Source of the DNA: Desulfomicrobium orale DSM 12838
GTDB taxonomy: Bacteria; Desulfobacterota; Desulfovibrionia; Desulfovibrionales; Desulfomicrobiaceae
Length of the DNA stretch: 64,000 nucleotides
Direction: 5' to 3'
NCBI RefSeq assembly: GCF_001553625.1
Contig: NZ_CP014230.1
Location: forward strand, 496,001 to 560,000
Shown here piece after piece: positions 7,577 to 17,023 of this stretch (position 1 is the stretch's first letter; each line of letters begins with the position of its first letter). A model generated the notes under the pieces. The model made no database searches and was not told the DNA's origin. It saw only the letters and a list, made by a program, of their open reading frames with translations. The position numbers and the translations under genes were made by a program.

Positions 7577-8665
7577 TCAGCATGCGGCCAGCACGTCGCA
7601 GATGCGCTCCGCCGCCTTGCCGTCCCACAGCCGGGGCTGCTGACCGGTTTTCCATTTCCCGGACAGGATTTTCTCCGCGCTGGAAGTGATCGCCTCCACA
7701 GACGTGCCGACCAAGGCGTTGGTACCCACGGATACGGTAATGGGGCGTTCCGTGTTTTCACGTACGGTCAGGCAGGGAATGCCCAGAGCGGTGGTTTCTT
7801 CCTGGAGACCGCCGGAATCCGTCAGCACCACGCGCGCATCCTTCCACAGATGCAGAAATTCCATGTACGGCAGTGGTTCGGCCAGATGAATGCCGGAGGC
7901 CGGAGTCAGGCCGAAACGCTCCATGTTGGCTCTGGTCCGGGGATGGATGGGGAAAATAAGGGGAAGCTTTCCGCTGACATCATTCAGGGCGGTAAAAATC
8001 CGGCCCAGAGTTTCGGCGTCGTCCACATTGGATGGCCGGTGCAGCGTGACCACTCCATATTCAGCGTGACGGGCCTTGAACGCCGAAGTGGCAAACGCCA
8101 AACAGTCCGTCCTTTCCAGTTGCCCGAGCTGATAAAAAAGGTTGTCGATCATGACGTGCCCCACAAAGTGGACACGGTTCGGATCCTTGCCCTCACGCAA
8201 CAGGTTAGCCTCGCCTTCCTCCTCGGTAACAAAAAAATAGTCGGAAATGGCGTCCGTGACCATGCGGTTGATTTCTTCGGGCATGTCCAGATCGAAGCTC
8301 CGCAGCCCGGCTTCCACATGCGCCACGGCAATCTTGAGTTTCTTGGCCACGATGGAGCAGGCCAGGGTGGAATCCACGTCACCCACCACCAGCACCATGT
8401 CGGGCCGGTGCTCCAGACACACGTCTTCGAAAGCGGTCATGATGCGGGCTGTCTGCCGGGCATGGCTGCCGCCGCCTGCACCCAGATGAAAGTCCGGCTG
8501 ACGGATGCCCAGCTCCCGGAAAAACACGTCGCTCATGTTCTGGTCATAATGCTGGCCGGTATGCACGATGGAGTAGGTCAGTTCCGGCCGGGCATCCAGA
8601 GCCCGGGCCAAGGGCGCGATCTTCATGAAATTGGGCCGGGCTCCGGCTACAAGATGAATATGCAT
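7577..8665 (-). CDS. wecB: UDP-N-acetylglucosamine 2-epimerase (non-hydrolysing)
   Basis: Cytosolic enzyme interconverting UDP-GlcNAc and UDP-ManNAc, providing a precursor for surface polysaccharide. The 362-residue product matches the GT-B-like family: ARPNFMKIAPLARAL near the start, HTGQHYDQNMS, VVGDVDSTLA, HVEAGLRSFDLDMPEEINR, a middle FVGHVMIDNLFY, TLHRPSNVDD, and TDSGGLQEETTALGIPCLTVRENTERPIT near the end. The conserved active-site acids and histidines within GDVDS, HVEAGLRS and SGGLQEE are present. It is the last gene of the leftward polysaccharide locus, about 60 bases after the glycosyltransferase at 8726-9952. Confidence 0.93.
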   Translation of the reverse strand: MHIHLVAGARPNFMKIAPLARALDARPELTYSIVHTGQHYDQNMSDVFFRELGIRQPDFHLGAGGGSHARQTARIMTAFEDVCLEHRPDMVLVVGDVDSTLACSIVAKKLKIAVAHVEAGLRSFDLDMPEEINRMVTDAISDYFFVTEEEGEANLLREGKDPNRVHFVGHVMIDNLFYQLGQLERTDCLAFATSAFKARHAEYGVVTLHRPSNVDDAETLGRIFTALNDVSGKLPLIFPIHPRTRANMERFGLTPASGIHLAEPLPYMEFLHLWKDARVVLTDSGGLQEETTALGIPCLTVRENTERPITVSVGTNALVGTSVEAITSSAEKILSGKWKTGQQPRLWDGKAAERICDVLAAC

Positions 8666-8725
8666 GTGTTTGTCCTCGGTTGCGTATTCCGTAACTCACA
8701 CCAAAAACAGAAGCAGAAAAGTATG

Positions 8726-9952
8726 TTACCGGAGCGATACCCGCGTCAGTATCTCCAGATACTCCCGGGCCAGCGTTTCGCGATTGAAACGCCGGGCCAC
8801 GAACTCCTGCCCGTTGGTGCCCAGCGTCACCCGAAGCTGCGGGTCCGAAGCCAGCTTGCGCACCGCTTCGGTCAGAGCGGCCTCGTTTTCCGGCTCCATA
8901 CACAGGCCGCATTGGCCTTCTTCCACCAGCTCCCTGCTTTCTCCTTCCACACCCAGTACGATGGGCCGCCCCATGGCCATGGCTTCAAATATTTTGGATG
9001 GAAGTACGGTCTTGAAAAGTTCCGACTTGATGAGCAGCACCAGACAGGCGTCGGTGGCAGCCAGAAAAAGCGGCATCTTTTCTTTGGGCTGCTGCCCGAG
9101 CATGGTCACATTATCCAGCCCTAACGCCTCTTTCTCCCGAAGCAGCTTCTCCCGCTCCGCACCGTCTCCCACCAGCAGAAAATGGATGCTCTTCTCCGCT
9201 TCCAGCAATTTGGCCGCCTTCAGTACCGCACCCAGCCCGTGGGCCATGCCGTGGGTGCCTATATACGAGGCCACGAACACATCTTCACCCAACCCCAGTT
9301 CTTCCCGAACGGCATTCATGCGTTCACCGGGAGCATAGCGCTCAAGATCCGCGCCGTTGGTGATGATGCTGATCTTCTCCTGCGGCACGCCTCGCCCGGC
9401 GATATGCCGGCTGAACGCCCTGGTCAGGGAAATGATGTGGTCGGCCTTGCGATAGAGAAAGGATTCCACGCCTTCGAGCAGCCCGATAACGCGGCGGTTG
9501 GTGATGGCCCCTACAGCAATGATGGATTCCGGCCACAGATCCCGGATTTCCAGAACCCAGGGACGGCGCTTCAGGCGGGAGACAAAATACCCCGCCATGC
9601 CGCAAAAAAACTGGGGAGACGTGGAAACCACCAAGTCCACGTCCCGCACACGCCAGCACTGGCCTACGGCCGACAGCATATAGGAAATATAGTTAGCTGT
9701 ACGTTTGGCGAATCCTTTGTTGGCACTCAGATACGTGCCCACGCGGAGCACGCGGATGCCGTCCATCTCCTCCCAGGCGTACGGGGAGTTTTCGTAGCCG
9801 GGGTACACTTTACCGCCGGGGTGGCTGGGGTGGCAGGTCAGCACCGTGACTTGGTGCCCGGCCCGCACCCAACGCCTGGCGTTTTCATAGGTGCGCGAGG
9901 CCGGAGCATTTACCTCTGGCGGGAAATAATGGCATAAAAAAAGAATATGCAT
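8726..9952 (-). CDS. Glycosyltransferase family 4 (WbuB-like)
   Basis: A GT-B fold glycosyltransferase of 408 residues that would add a sugar (often FucNAc or a related sugar in WbuB relatives) to a lipid-linked glycan at the inner face of the membrane. The N-terminus is MHILFLCHYFPPEVNAPASRTYENA, typical of GT4 WbuB/WcaI-like enzymes. The donor-binding half contains FVASYIGTHGMAHGLGAVLKAA, FLLVGDGAEREKLL and the signature SKIFEAMAMGRPIVLGVEGESRELVEEGQCG. The start at 9952 lies two bases after the stop of the heparinase-like gene; the longer open frame upstream overlaps that gene and is not family sequence. Donor and acceptor cannot be read from sequence. Confidence 0.87.
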   Translation of the reverse strand: MHILFLCHYFPPEVNAPASRTYENARRWVRAGHQVTVLTCHPSHPGGKVYPGYENSPYAWEEMDGIRVLRVGTYLSANKGFAKRTANYISYMLSAVGQCWRVRDVDLVVSTSPQFFCGMAGYFVSRLKRRPWVLEIRDLWPESIIAVGAITNRRVIGLLEGVESFLYRKADHIISLTRAFSRHIAGRGVPQEKISIITNGADLERYAPGERMNAVREELGLGEDVFVASYIGTHGMAHGLGAVLKAAKLLEAEKSIHFLLVGDGAEREKLLREKEALGLDNVTMLGQQPKEKMPLFLAATDACLVLLIKSELFKTVLPSKIFEAMAMGRPIVLGVEGESRELVEEGQCGLCMEPENEAALTEAVRKLASDPQLRVTLGTNGQEFVARRFNRETLAREYLEILTRVSLR

Positions 9953-9954
9953 AT

Positions 9955-11586
9955 CTACTCCACGGTCAGCACAAAGCCGCCTTCCCAAGGCAGAGCCGCC
10001 TGAGTTTTCACGGTCACCACCTGGCACACAAGCCGCCTGCCGAACTCCGGACAATACCACCCCTGTTCCAGGCTCACGGCTCCGGCCAGAGATGAAATAT
10101 CAAGTTTCACGCCTTCAGTCCGTACTTTCACACGGCCGTCCACGCTCACGGCCGCAGTACAGCGAGGATGCAAATGCAGACGCAGTTCCAAATTATGGCG
10201 GCCCACTCCTTCCACCCTGTCCCGGACTTCAATCCGATTTCCGGCCCAGGCGATTCGCCGCATATGTGTCGGTCGGCCCGGCAGAAGGCGATAGCCATCG
10301 TGGCCGCTTTCAAAAGTCAGAACCGCGTTCGATTCGTCCGCCCGCAAAAAAAGAGGCTTGGCCCGTCTGGCCACCCGGTGCGCACCCCAGACTTCGGACT
10401 GATTCCGTCCGTCGACGGTCAGGCTGTTGTGTCCCCTGTTACCCCGGCAATACTGGCGGATTTCCCCGTCGATATACTGGCTGCATCCGGCGTCCACGAT
10501 AATCCTCTCCCCGCCCAAAGAGAGCTCGAAACTCAGAGTATCGCAATGCGCATGCCCCGGTTGGTAATTCGGCCCTATAGGCCCACCATCAACGATCAGC
10601 ACATCTCCCGGACGTGGATTCATACGCACATAGCCTGTTTCCGGGAAGATGCGCAGCCGCTCCCGATCAACACCAGCGGCGGTTCCACCCAGCTGGAAAA
10701 AATATTCCTCAAGCCGGGCCGGGCTCGCCTCGATACCCAGCGCGGCGTCATTGAACAGGGCAATCTCTCCATCGGGATGGGTCATGGACTTGGCAAAATC
10801 CAGCATCCGGGGCAACAGCGCCTCCAAATCCGCCGCCAAACCATCCAAACCCGCCACATCGCATCCACGGCACAAATTCCACAAATCCAGACAATCTTCG
10901 AAAATCATGCAGTGATACATGGGGCTGCGTTCAAAATGCCCGCCATCGGGAAGAACCTGCTCCCGTAATTCCTCGCCAAGCATGCCCAGCCCCAGTTCCA
11001 GCCACCGCCCGGCTTCGGCTCCTTCAAAAAAGACTCCGGCAAAGACCAGCGCCTTGGCATTCTTGAAATAGTGATTGGCCAGCAGATGATACTCGATGTT
11101 GCGCCGCAGCCATCTGGCCTGTGTGGCTAGGCTCTCCAGCCACAACGCGGGAACTTCGCCCATGGCGAGAAAATATTTGATCCAGTTGACCAGACGCAGC
11201 GAGACAGGAAAAGGCTCCCAGGCATCGGGCATCCCTTGGGGAACGGCCGTAATCCAGCTTTCAATCAAAGCTTGGCCATTGGTCCGCTCCGGTTCGTGCA
11301 GAAAATCGAAATAATGCAGATTGTAGCGCCAGAGTTTATCCTGCTCCGGACTGGTCCAGTCCATCCGGGAAGGATCAAACTCCTTGCGTACATTCAGGAA
11401 TGTGAATGCCCATGGCTCCCTGCCGCAACACCGGAGCAGAGACGGCGCAAAACGCAAGCCTGGCCTGAGGGAAATACCTGTCGCCGGAGCAACCGATATA
11501 CAAGGACGCAAGCGGCGCAGTATCTGATAAACCGCCTGCCTAGGTCTGAGATGGGAAACAGTGCGGAGAAGACGAAGATACGGCAT
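9955..11586 (-). CDS. Heparinase II/III-like protein
   Basis: A 543-residue protein of the heparinase II/III (alginate-lyase-like) type found in polysaccharide gene clusters. The N-terminal half is helical, with RYNLHYFDFLHEP, WITAVPQGMPDAWEPFPVSLRLVNWI, EYHLLANHYFKNAKALVFAG and GGHFERSPMYHCMIFEDCLDL, the residues expected around the toroid active site. The C-terminal half is beta-rich, with GPNYQPGHAHCDTLSFELSLGGERIIVDAGCSQY and RGHNSLTVDGRNQSEVW, the family's sandwich domain including the conserved His/Asp. No signal peptide is evident, so a cytoplasmic or unconventional location is possible. In these loci the protein is usually encoded with the bi-domain oxidoreductase and WecB, as here; its true substrate is not established. 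Confidence 0.85.
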   Translation of the reverse strand: MPYLRLLRTVSHLRPRQAVYQILRRLRPCISVAPATGISLRPGLRFAPSLLRCCGREPWAFTFLNVRKEFDPSRMDWTSPEQDKLWRYNLHYFDFLHEPERTNGQALIESWITAVPQGMPDAWEPFPVSLRLVNWIKYFLAMGEVPALWLESLATQARWLRRNIEYHLLANHYFKNAKALVFAGVFFEGAEAGRWLELGLGMLGEELREQVLPDGGHFERSPMYHCMIFEDCLDLWNLCRGCDVAGLDGLAADLEALLPRMLDFAKSMTHPDGEIALFNDAALGIEASPARLEEYFFQLGGTAAGVDRERLRIFPETGYVRMNPRPGDVLIVDGGPIGPNYQPGHAHCDTLSFELSLGGERIIVDAGCSQYIDGEIRQYCRGNRGHNSLTVDGRNQSEVWGAHRVARRAKPLFLRADESNAVLTFESGHDGYRLLPGRPTHMRRIAWAGNRIEVRDRVEGVGRHNLELRLHLHPRCTAAVSVDGRVKVRTEGVKLDISSLAGAVSLEQGWYCPEFGRRLVCQVVTVKTQAALPWEGGFVLTVE

Positions 11587-11719
11587 GGCCTCTCCTATGA
11601 GGACACTTCGTCCCGCATCCCGCCGAAGTCATTGCTTGCCGGGCATACAGGCTTTGCGGCGGATACCTCGCCCATGCATTCCGGCCTGCAAAAGCGGTTC
11701 GGAGCCAGCCGTCCGCTCA

Positions 11720-13831
11720 TCACAGCCGACCGGCCAGCTCCAGAGTTACGCGGCTCACTTCAAAGATTTCCTTGCGGCTGATGGGCGCCATGCCGCCCTG
11801 ACTGATGGCCCGGAAAAAAGCCTTCATCTGCTCCGTCTGCCCCTTGTCCTGCCGCCATAGACGGATATTTTTGAAACCCTTGCCAAATCCGTGTCCTCTG
11901 AGACTTCTGAAGTTGTCCAGATGCAAGATGCGGCCGCCGCAAAATACTTCCAGCCGTTCCTTGGGGAAAGATTTGGTACCGTTGGCCAGATAGTGAACCG
12001 TGCCGATGGAACCGTCATCAAAGCTCAAATTCACGCTGAAACTGTCTTTAGCCGGGCTGGTCATACCCATGACATCATAGGAGACGATGGAGCGGCCAGC
12101 CACATGCCTCAACAGATCAATGAAGTGGCAGGCCTCGCCGATCATCCGGCCCCCACCGACTTTGAGATCCTGGGTCCAGTGGTCCATGGGGATGGCCCCG
12201 GCATTGACGGTCATGACCATGGCCTTGGGCTCCGGCAGCACGGCCAGAGCCTCGCGCAGAGCCATAACGAGAGGAGAAAAACGGCGGTTAAACCCCACCA
12301 TGAGAAGCTGACGCGGATGCTCCGCCGCCAGTGTCTCAATTTGAGCCAGCTCCCCCAGAGTCAGGCAGAGCGGCTTCTCCACAAACACATGCTTGCCTGC
12401 CTGGAGTCCCTTGCCGACCAAAGCGGCGTGAGAGTTGTGCCGGGTGGTAATGACAACCGTATTGATGTCCGGATCCGCGAAGATGGTTTCCATGTCCGTG
12501 GTGGACGAAGCAAAACCGAATTTTCGGCCCAGATGCGTGCCGGAAACACCGGAACTGGATGCAATGCTTCTGAAGCGGACGCCACCAGCCTTTTTCATAG
12601 CAGGCAGCAGCACGCCGCCCGCATAACCGCCCGCGCCAATCATACCGATCACCGGGGCGCCCGCAGCAGCAGGCTCTTCCGAGCCCAATGTCACGGTCTT
12701 ACTCAAATCCACCTGATCAGGTTCGTAGGTCAGCACGATACCGATATAAGGCTCGGTATTGTCGGCAATCATCTGATAGGCTTTCTCTGCTTCCGAAAGT
12801 GGAAACCGATGCGTAACGAGAGGAGTCACATCTATTTTTCCGGCCGCCATCAGATCCAGAATAGCCTCGAAATTGCGCTGCTCGGTCCAGCGCACGTAAG
12901 CAAAAGGATAATCCTGCGCCTTGTCTTCATAGACGGGGTCATAACGGCCGGGGCCATAGGAGCAGGACACCTGAAAGGACAGTTCCTTTTCATAAAAAAT
13001 GGTCCGGGAGAGCTCCAAACCTGTCACCCCTACCAGCACGATGCGTCCGCGCTTGCGGCACATGTCCGCGGCCTGCAGAACCGGCTCTGAAGACTTGGTG
13101 GAGGCCGTGATCAGCACGCCATCCACACCTCGCCCATGGCTGAAACGTACGGATGCCGCCACAGGATCTTCGCCTTTGGATAAATCCACTGTCTGCGCCC
13201 CAAAGGTCCGAGCCAAAGCGCATTTGGAGGAGTCAAAATCAATACCCAGTACTTGGCAGCCATTGGCCACAAGGATCTGTACAGCCAGAAGCCCGATGAG
13301 ACCAAGGCCTGTCACCACGAAGTATTCTCCAAGAGTTGGCTGAGCCAAACGGATGCCCTGGAGGGCAATGGCTCCGACCACGGTGAACGTGGCAGCCTCG
13401 TCCGTCACGGTCTCGGGAATTCTGGCACACAGATTGGGGGAAATGAACACGGCCTCGGCATGATGACCGTTACTGACCACTCTGTCCCCGACCTGGAAAT
13501 CTGCAGTCAAAGCGGACCCGATTTCCGCCACCCGGCCTACATTGCAGTAACCAAGCGGCAAGGGCGTATCCAGCTTGGCAAAGACGGAATCAACAGTGGG
13601 CATGAGCCCATCGGTCTTGATCTTGTCGATGACCATCCGCACCTTGTCCGGCTGTTGTCTGGCTTTCTGCAGGTAATTTCCCTTGCCGAAATCGATAAGC
13701 ATGCGCTCGGTGCCCGCCGAAACAAGGGATGCCGAAGTTTTGATGAAAAGTTGGTGCCGCCCGGTCTGAGGGCATGGCTTGTCGATCAGCTCAGTAGCGC
13801 CGTTTTTGAGATTCTGCAGGATTTGTTTCAT
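11720..13831 (-). CDS. Bi-domain oxidoreductase: zinc-type alcohol dehydrogenase fused to Gfo/Idh/MocA
   Basis: A 703-residue fusion. Residues about 1-370 are a medium-chain dehydrogenase with SAGTERMLIDFGKG, YCNVGRVAEIG, the Rossmann run VVTGLGLIGLLAVQILVANG and a YGPGRYDPVYEDK loop. Residues about 390-703 are a Gfo/Idh/MocA oxidoreductase with GMIGAGGYAGGVLLPAM, ITTRHNSHAALVGKGLQAGKHVFVEKPLCLT (the EKP motif) and GGGRMIGEACHFIDLL. Such fusions occur in O-antigen and capsule loci beside heparinase-like and WecB genes, where they probably act on a nucleotide sugar or a glycan intermediate; the exact reaction is unknown. It is the last GC-rich gene before the AT-rich block; the 313-base AT-rich gap upstream marks that border. 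Confidence 0.85.
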   Translation of the reverse strand: MKQILQNLKNGATELIDKPCPQTGRHQLFIKTSASLVSAGTERMLIDFGKGNYLQKARQQPDKVRMVIDKIKTDGLMPTVDSVFAKLDTPLPLGYCNVGRVAEIGSALTADFQVGDRVVSNGHHAEAVFISPNLCARIPETVTDEAATFTVVGAIALQGIRLAQPTLGEYFVVTGLGLIGLLAVQILVANGCQVLGIDFDSSKCALARTFGAQTVDLSKGEDPVAASVRFSHGRGVDGVLITASTKSSEPVLQAADMCRKRGRIVLVGVTGLELSRTIFYEKELSFQVSCSYGPGRYDPVYEDKAQDYPFAYVRWTEQRNFEAILDLMAAGKIDVTPLVTHRFPLSEAEKAYQMIADNTEPYIGIVLTYEPDQVDLSKTVTLGSEEPAAAGAPVIGMIGAGGYAGGVLLPAMKKAGGVRFRSIASSSGVSGTHLGRKFGFASSTTDMETIFADPDINTVVITTRHNSHAALVGKGLQAGKHVFVEKPLCLTLGELAQIETLAAEHPRQLLMVGFNRRFSPLVMALREALAVLPEPKAMVMTVNAGAIPMDHWTQDLKVGGGRMIGEACHFIDLLRHVAGRSIVSYDVMGMTSPAKDSFSVNLSFDDGSIGTVHYLANGTKSFPKERLEVFCGGRILHLDNFRSLRGHGFGKGFKNIRLWRQDKGQTEQMKAFFRAISQGGMAPISRKEIFEVSRVTLELAGRL

Positions 13832-14144
13832 AATTTTATTCCAAGTCTACGGGTCACATGTATATATGAAGTGGCACAAACTACTAATACTGTTCTACAT
13901 AATAAAAATTGAGAGGGGTTAGCATAACTATAACATTCAAGAGATCAATTATATGCCTAAATTCATTTGCCATGGATGTAAGATATTAATGTCTCGCCTA
14001 AAATATATCCCTATATATCAAATTATAAGGCAAATCTAGAGTATTACCTTTCATCCCCATTGCCGCACTTGATACTTTCTAAATATTTTACGTTCTTATT
14101 TTATATACTGATCGAATTTCAAGAAATAATGATTGCAAAAAAAG
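13832..14144. other. AT-rich gap at the edge of the strain-specific block
   Basis: About 310 bases without a gene. Base composition changes abruptly here from GC-rich (bi-domain oxidoreductase side) to AT-rich (acetyltransferase side). No reading frame of coding character, no insertion-sequence end and no clear terminator is visible. It could hold an internal promoter for the four distal genes, but I see no convincing -35/-10 pair. Confidence 0.5.
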
Positions 14145-14612
14145 TTAGCATCTATACCTAATAATTTTTGCAGGATTCCCACAAACAATAGCGTATGGCG
14201 GAACATTTTTTGTTACAACGGCCCCAGCTCCAACAATTGCCCCTCGACCGATCTCCACACCATGTAATATAATTGCACCATGTCCTACCCAAACATCATC
14301 ATTAATTTTAATCGGCTTTATACAGTCTCTTCCAGAAAGGCGCATTGGTATATTTATATTATCAAATTTATGATCTCCTCCTACTAAGGAAACACATGAG
14401 GCAAACATAACATCATCACCTATTTCAGCTGGAGCGCCTAAATGACATAAATATCCCATATAGAAATTATCTCCAATTCTAATCTGCCTTCCTTTTGACG
14501 CTCTGCATCCGTAGGCGCAAAAAAAATTTTTCCCAATTTCTATATTAGGATTTTGTAATTGTAAAAAAAAATACCGAACTCTTCCCAGAATAAATCTTAA
14601 TATAGTTTTCAT
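14145..14612 (-). CDS. Hexapeptide-repeat acetyltransferase
   Basis: A 155-residue left-handed beta-helix acyltransferase of the WbbJ/LacA type that probably O-acetylates a sugar of the glycan. The repeat region is clear: [92 protein letters not shown]. The catalytic histidine is probably within GGDHKFDN, and the C-terminal [14 protein letters not shown] is the usual end. It lies 13 bases downstream of the glycosyltransferase at 14626 and is AT-rich like its upstream neighbours, so it belongs to the strain-specific block. Confidence 0.85.
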   Translation of the reverse strand: MKTILRFILGRVRYFFLQLQNPNIEIGKNFFCAYGCRASKGRQIRIGDNFYMGYLCHLGAPAEIGDDVMFASCVSLVGGDHKFDNINIPMRLSGRDCIKPIKINDDVWVGHGAIILHGVEIGRGAIVGAGAVVTKNVPPYAIVCGNPAKIIRYRC

Positions 14613-14625
14613 AATTTAAATACTA

Positions 14626-15780
14626 CTATAGCGTATCACTCAAAACAGATTCTATTAACTTTTTTTGATATATTGGATTATAATATTTGTCTATTTTGGC
14701 CCGACATATCTCCCCCATAGCTGAAGGATTAGCTTGCTTCCTTTTTGACCAATATTCAATATGACGCATTGTAGTCTCTAAGTCATCAATATTGACAAAA
14801 GATCCTGTTTCTCCATCAATTATTGCCTCACATTCTGGCTTATGGGTATCAAATTTATCATGTGTAACGACAGGCGTTCCATATGTCATAGCGTGTATTG
14901 CAGTAAGCCCAATATCTCCAGGAACAAGCATTACGTCTGCTAGCATAATATATTTGGCAAGCAACACCTCATCATAGCATGGACCTATAAAATCAATACT
15001 TTCTAGAACATTATAATTTTCCGCTAACTTCTTTAATGCACCTATCTCAGGACCGCTTCCTACAAATATGAGCCTATATTTCTTTTTATAACGATTAAGC
15101 TCAGACAAAATTAGTACAGCTTTGTCTAATTTTTTGTCTCTAGTTATTCTCCCCACATAAATAATTATTCTTTCAAATTTACTACTAGCTGTTTTTTGAA
15201 AGGAGGCTTTCTTCTTATCAATTAAATCATTATATAGTTTTTTTTGTTTTTCAAAATCCAAAGAATTATATATAATATGAAGCTTTTTTTTATTCATTCC
15301 TTTTGCTTCTAATATGTTTTTAGCTCGCACACCATAAAGAAATAAGCCATCAGATAACATATAAAAAAATTTTCGGAAGAGCCAACGTAGACCCATCTCA
15401 TTATATTTAAGACCATGAGTCCACATATATATTTTAATTCTTAGCATTTTACACAAAAAACAAGCGATCCAGGTTGAAATAAAATACATATTGCCAAGAA
15501 AAATTATCGCTTTATATTTTCCACGAATTATCTCTTTTAGTAATCCTTTTTGCCAAAGAACATCTTTGGTTATCCAAAAATTTTTTAAACCGACCCAATT
15601 CCTTGAAATATCAGGATATCTTTCAAGATCTATCAATTTTATTGATGGTATATTAGAAAGCTCCCCAGCTGCAATGAAATATTCGTACGGAGACGTTGAG
15701 TCTTTTTTGCAAAGATAGTTAAAAACAGCTTCTCGATAATGTGCAACATAATGATATACAATGAGGATTTTGTCCTTCAT
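14626..15780 (-). CDS. Glycosyltransferase (GT4/GT1-like)
   Basis: A 384-residue GT-B fold enzyme. The acceptor half has KDKILIVYHYVAHYREAVFNYL and a hydrophobic AIIFLGNMYFISTWIACFLCKML; the donor half has RIIIYVGRITRDKKLDKAVLILSEL, RLIFVGSGPEIGALKKLA and AKYIMLADVMLVPGDIGLTAIHAMTYGTPVVTHD, which is the GT4-type nucleotide-sugar site. Sugar specificity is not readable. An IS4-family element sits 13 bases ahead of the start codon. Removing it and one copy of its 9-bp duplication puts this start 8 bases after the stop of the GT2 gene, so the two were originally adjacent operon genes. Expression now depends on read-through or on an IS-borne promoter. Confidence 0.86.
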   Translation of the reverse strand: MKDKILIVYHYVAHYREAVFNYLCKKDSTSPYEYFIAAGELSNIPSIKLIDLERYPDISRNWVGLKNFWITKDVLWQKGLLKEIIRGKYKAIIFLGNMYFISTWIACFLCKMLRIKIYMWTHGLKYNEMGLRWLFRKFFYMLSDGLFLYGVRAKNILEAKGMNKKKLHIIYNSLDFEKQKKLYNDLIDKKKASFQKTASSKFERIIIYVGRITRDKKLDKAVLILSELNRYKKKYRLIFVGSGPEIGALKKLAENYNVLESIDFIGPCYDEVLLAKYIMLADVMLVPGDIGLTAIHAMTYGTPVVTHDKFDTHKPECEAIIDGETGSFVNIDDLETTMRHIEYWSKRKQANPSAMGEICRAKIDKYYNPIYQKKLIESVLSDTL

Positions 15781-15793
15781 AATAAGCCCTACT

Positions 15794-17019
15794 CATTGCT
15801 GTCCGGCTAAGGGATAAGAAAAAAGTCCAAAATCTCAGTGATATGTGATAAAAGAAATCACCACAACATCTTGCCACACAAGGAGATTTTGGACTTGAGT
15901 CACCATAATACAATGTTTTTCAGAAACTCGAAAAACGGCACAAAACCGGGCGCTCGTCGCGTAAATGCGGTTTCAAGGAGCAGTTCACGGTCATGGCCTT
16001 CATCCAGCTTGCCGCAAGACGTTCCATGCGCGATGGCCTGCGCTGCCTTGAGGCTGCGGGAAACCGCCTGTATCACTGGGGACTGAAAAACGTGGCCCGC
16101 TCGACCTTTGCTGACGCGAACAATTCTCGCCCCGTAGGCTTTTTCAAGGATCTGTTCGCCGAGATGTACGGCCTGTGCGCCGCAAAAGCCCCGAAGCACA
16201 AATTCCGTTTCAAATCCAAATTGTTCAGTCTGGACGCCACCACCATAAAGCTTTGCCTGTCGCTTTTTCCCTGGGCCTCGTTTCGGCAGGCCAAGGGCGG
16301 CGTCAAAGTACATACCTTGCTGGATCACGATGGCCATATCCCGGCTTTCGCAACCGTCACCGACGCCAAAATCCATGAAAGCCGCATAGCTCAGGCTATG
16401 GAGTTGCCCAAAGGCTCCATCGTGGTCTTTGACAAGGGCTTCACCAGCTATCCCTGGTTTCGGCTCCTCGGGGCAAAGGGCGTCTTTTTTGTGACCCGGC
16501 TCAAGCGCAACGCCGTTTTCAAACTCCTGGAGCGCCGCCTCGTGAATCGCAAGACCGGCGTTACTTCCGATCACATCATTGAAGTCTCCAGCCGGGGAAA
16601 ATCCTTACGCTTGCGCCGTATCGGCTATCGTGACCAGGAAACCGGGAAACACTACGAATTTTTGACCAACCATTTCCGGCTTTCGGCGAAAACCATCGCC
16701 GACATCTATAAAGACCGCTGGCAAATCGAGCTCTTCTTCAAGGAAATCAAACAAAATTTGCGCATAAAGACCTTCGTCGGCAACTCGGAAAACGCTGTCC
16801 TGATCCAGATTTACACGGCCCTGACGGTTTACCTGCTCCTCGCGTACCAGAAATTCCTCAGCCGTCTCGGACTCTCCGTACAGCAACTCTTCCAGCTCAT
16901 TCAACTCAACCTGCTCGGCGAGGCATCCTTGGATGAACTCCTGAATCCCAGACGACGAAAATTCGATAATTCATATAACTTCACACTGTTAGATTGCATC
17001 GCTTAGCCGGACAGCAATG
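15794..17019 (+). mobile_element. IS4-family insertion sequence, copy 1 (defective)
   Basis: Element of 1226 bp bounded by 18-bp inverted repeats, CATTGCTGTCCGGCTAAG on the left (15794-15811) and its exact complement on the right (17002-17019). It is flanked by a perfect 9-bp target duplication AGCCCTACT (15785-15793 and 17020-17028). It is nearly identical to copy 2 at 24166-25425 but 34 bp shorter, because of one deletion early in the transposase gene. The right-hand duplication contains the stop codon of the GT2 gene, so insertion was at the GT2/GT4 junction and split the polysaccharide operon. It has the same orientation as copy 2. Confidence 0.92.
15895..17006 (+). pseudogene. IS4-family transposase, frameshifted by a 34-bp deletion
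   Basis: DDE transposase of the IS4 family with an N-terminal DUF4372-type region. Compared with copy 2, 34 bases are missing after position 15912 (between CCATAATACA and ATGTTTTT), removing the end of the HHNTLFSQ...PRH segment and shifting the frame. The rest of the gene is intact from an internal ATG at 15993 (MAFIQLAARRSM) to the stop, including the DDE residues in SLDATTIKL, VFDKGF and ELFFKEIKQ. The product from 15993 would lack the N-terminal domain, so the copy is probably inactive but could be moved in trans because its ends are intact. Confidence 0.85.
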
Positions 17020-17023
17020 AGCC

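Noticed and set aside
7304-9124. 606-codon frame opposite wecB and the downstream glycosyltransferase
   Set aside because: Antisense shadow spanning two real genes and their gap; no family signature.
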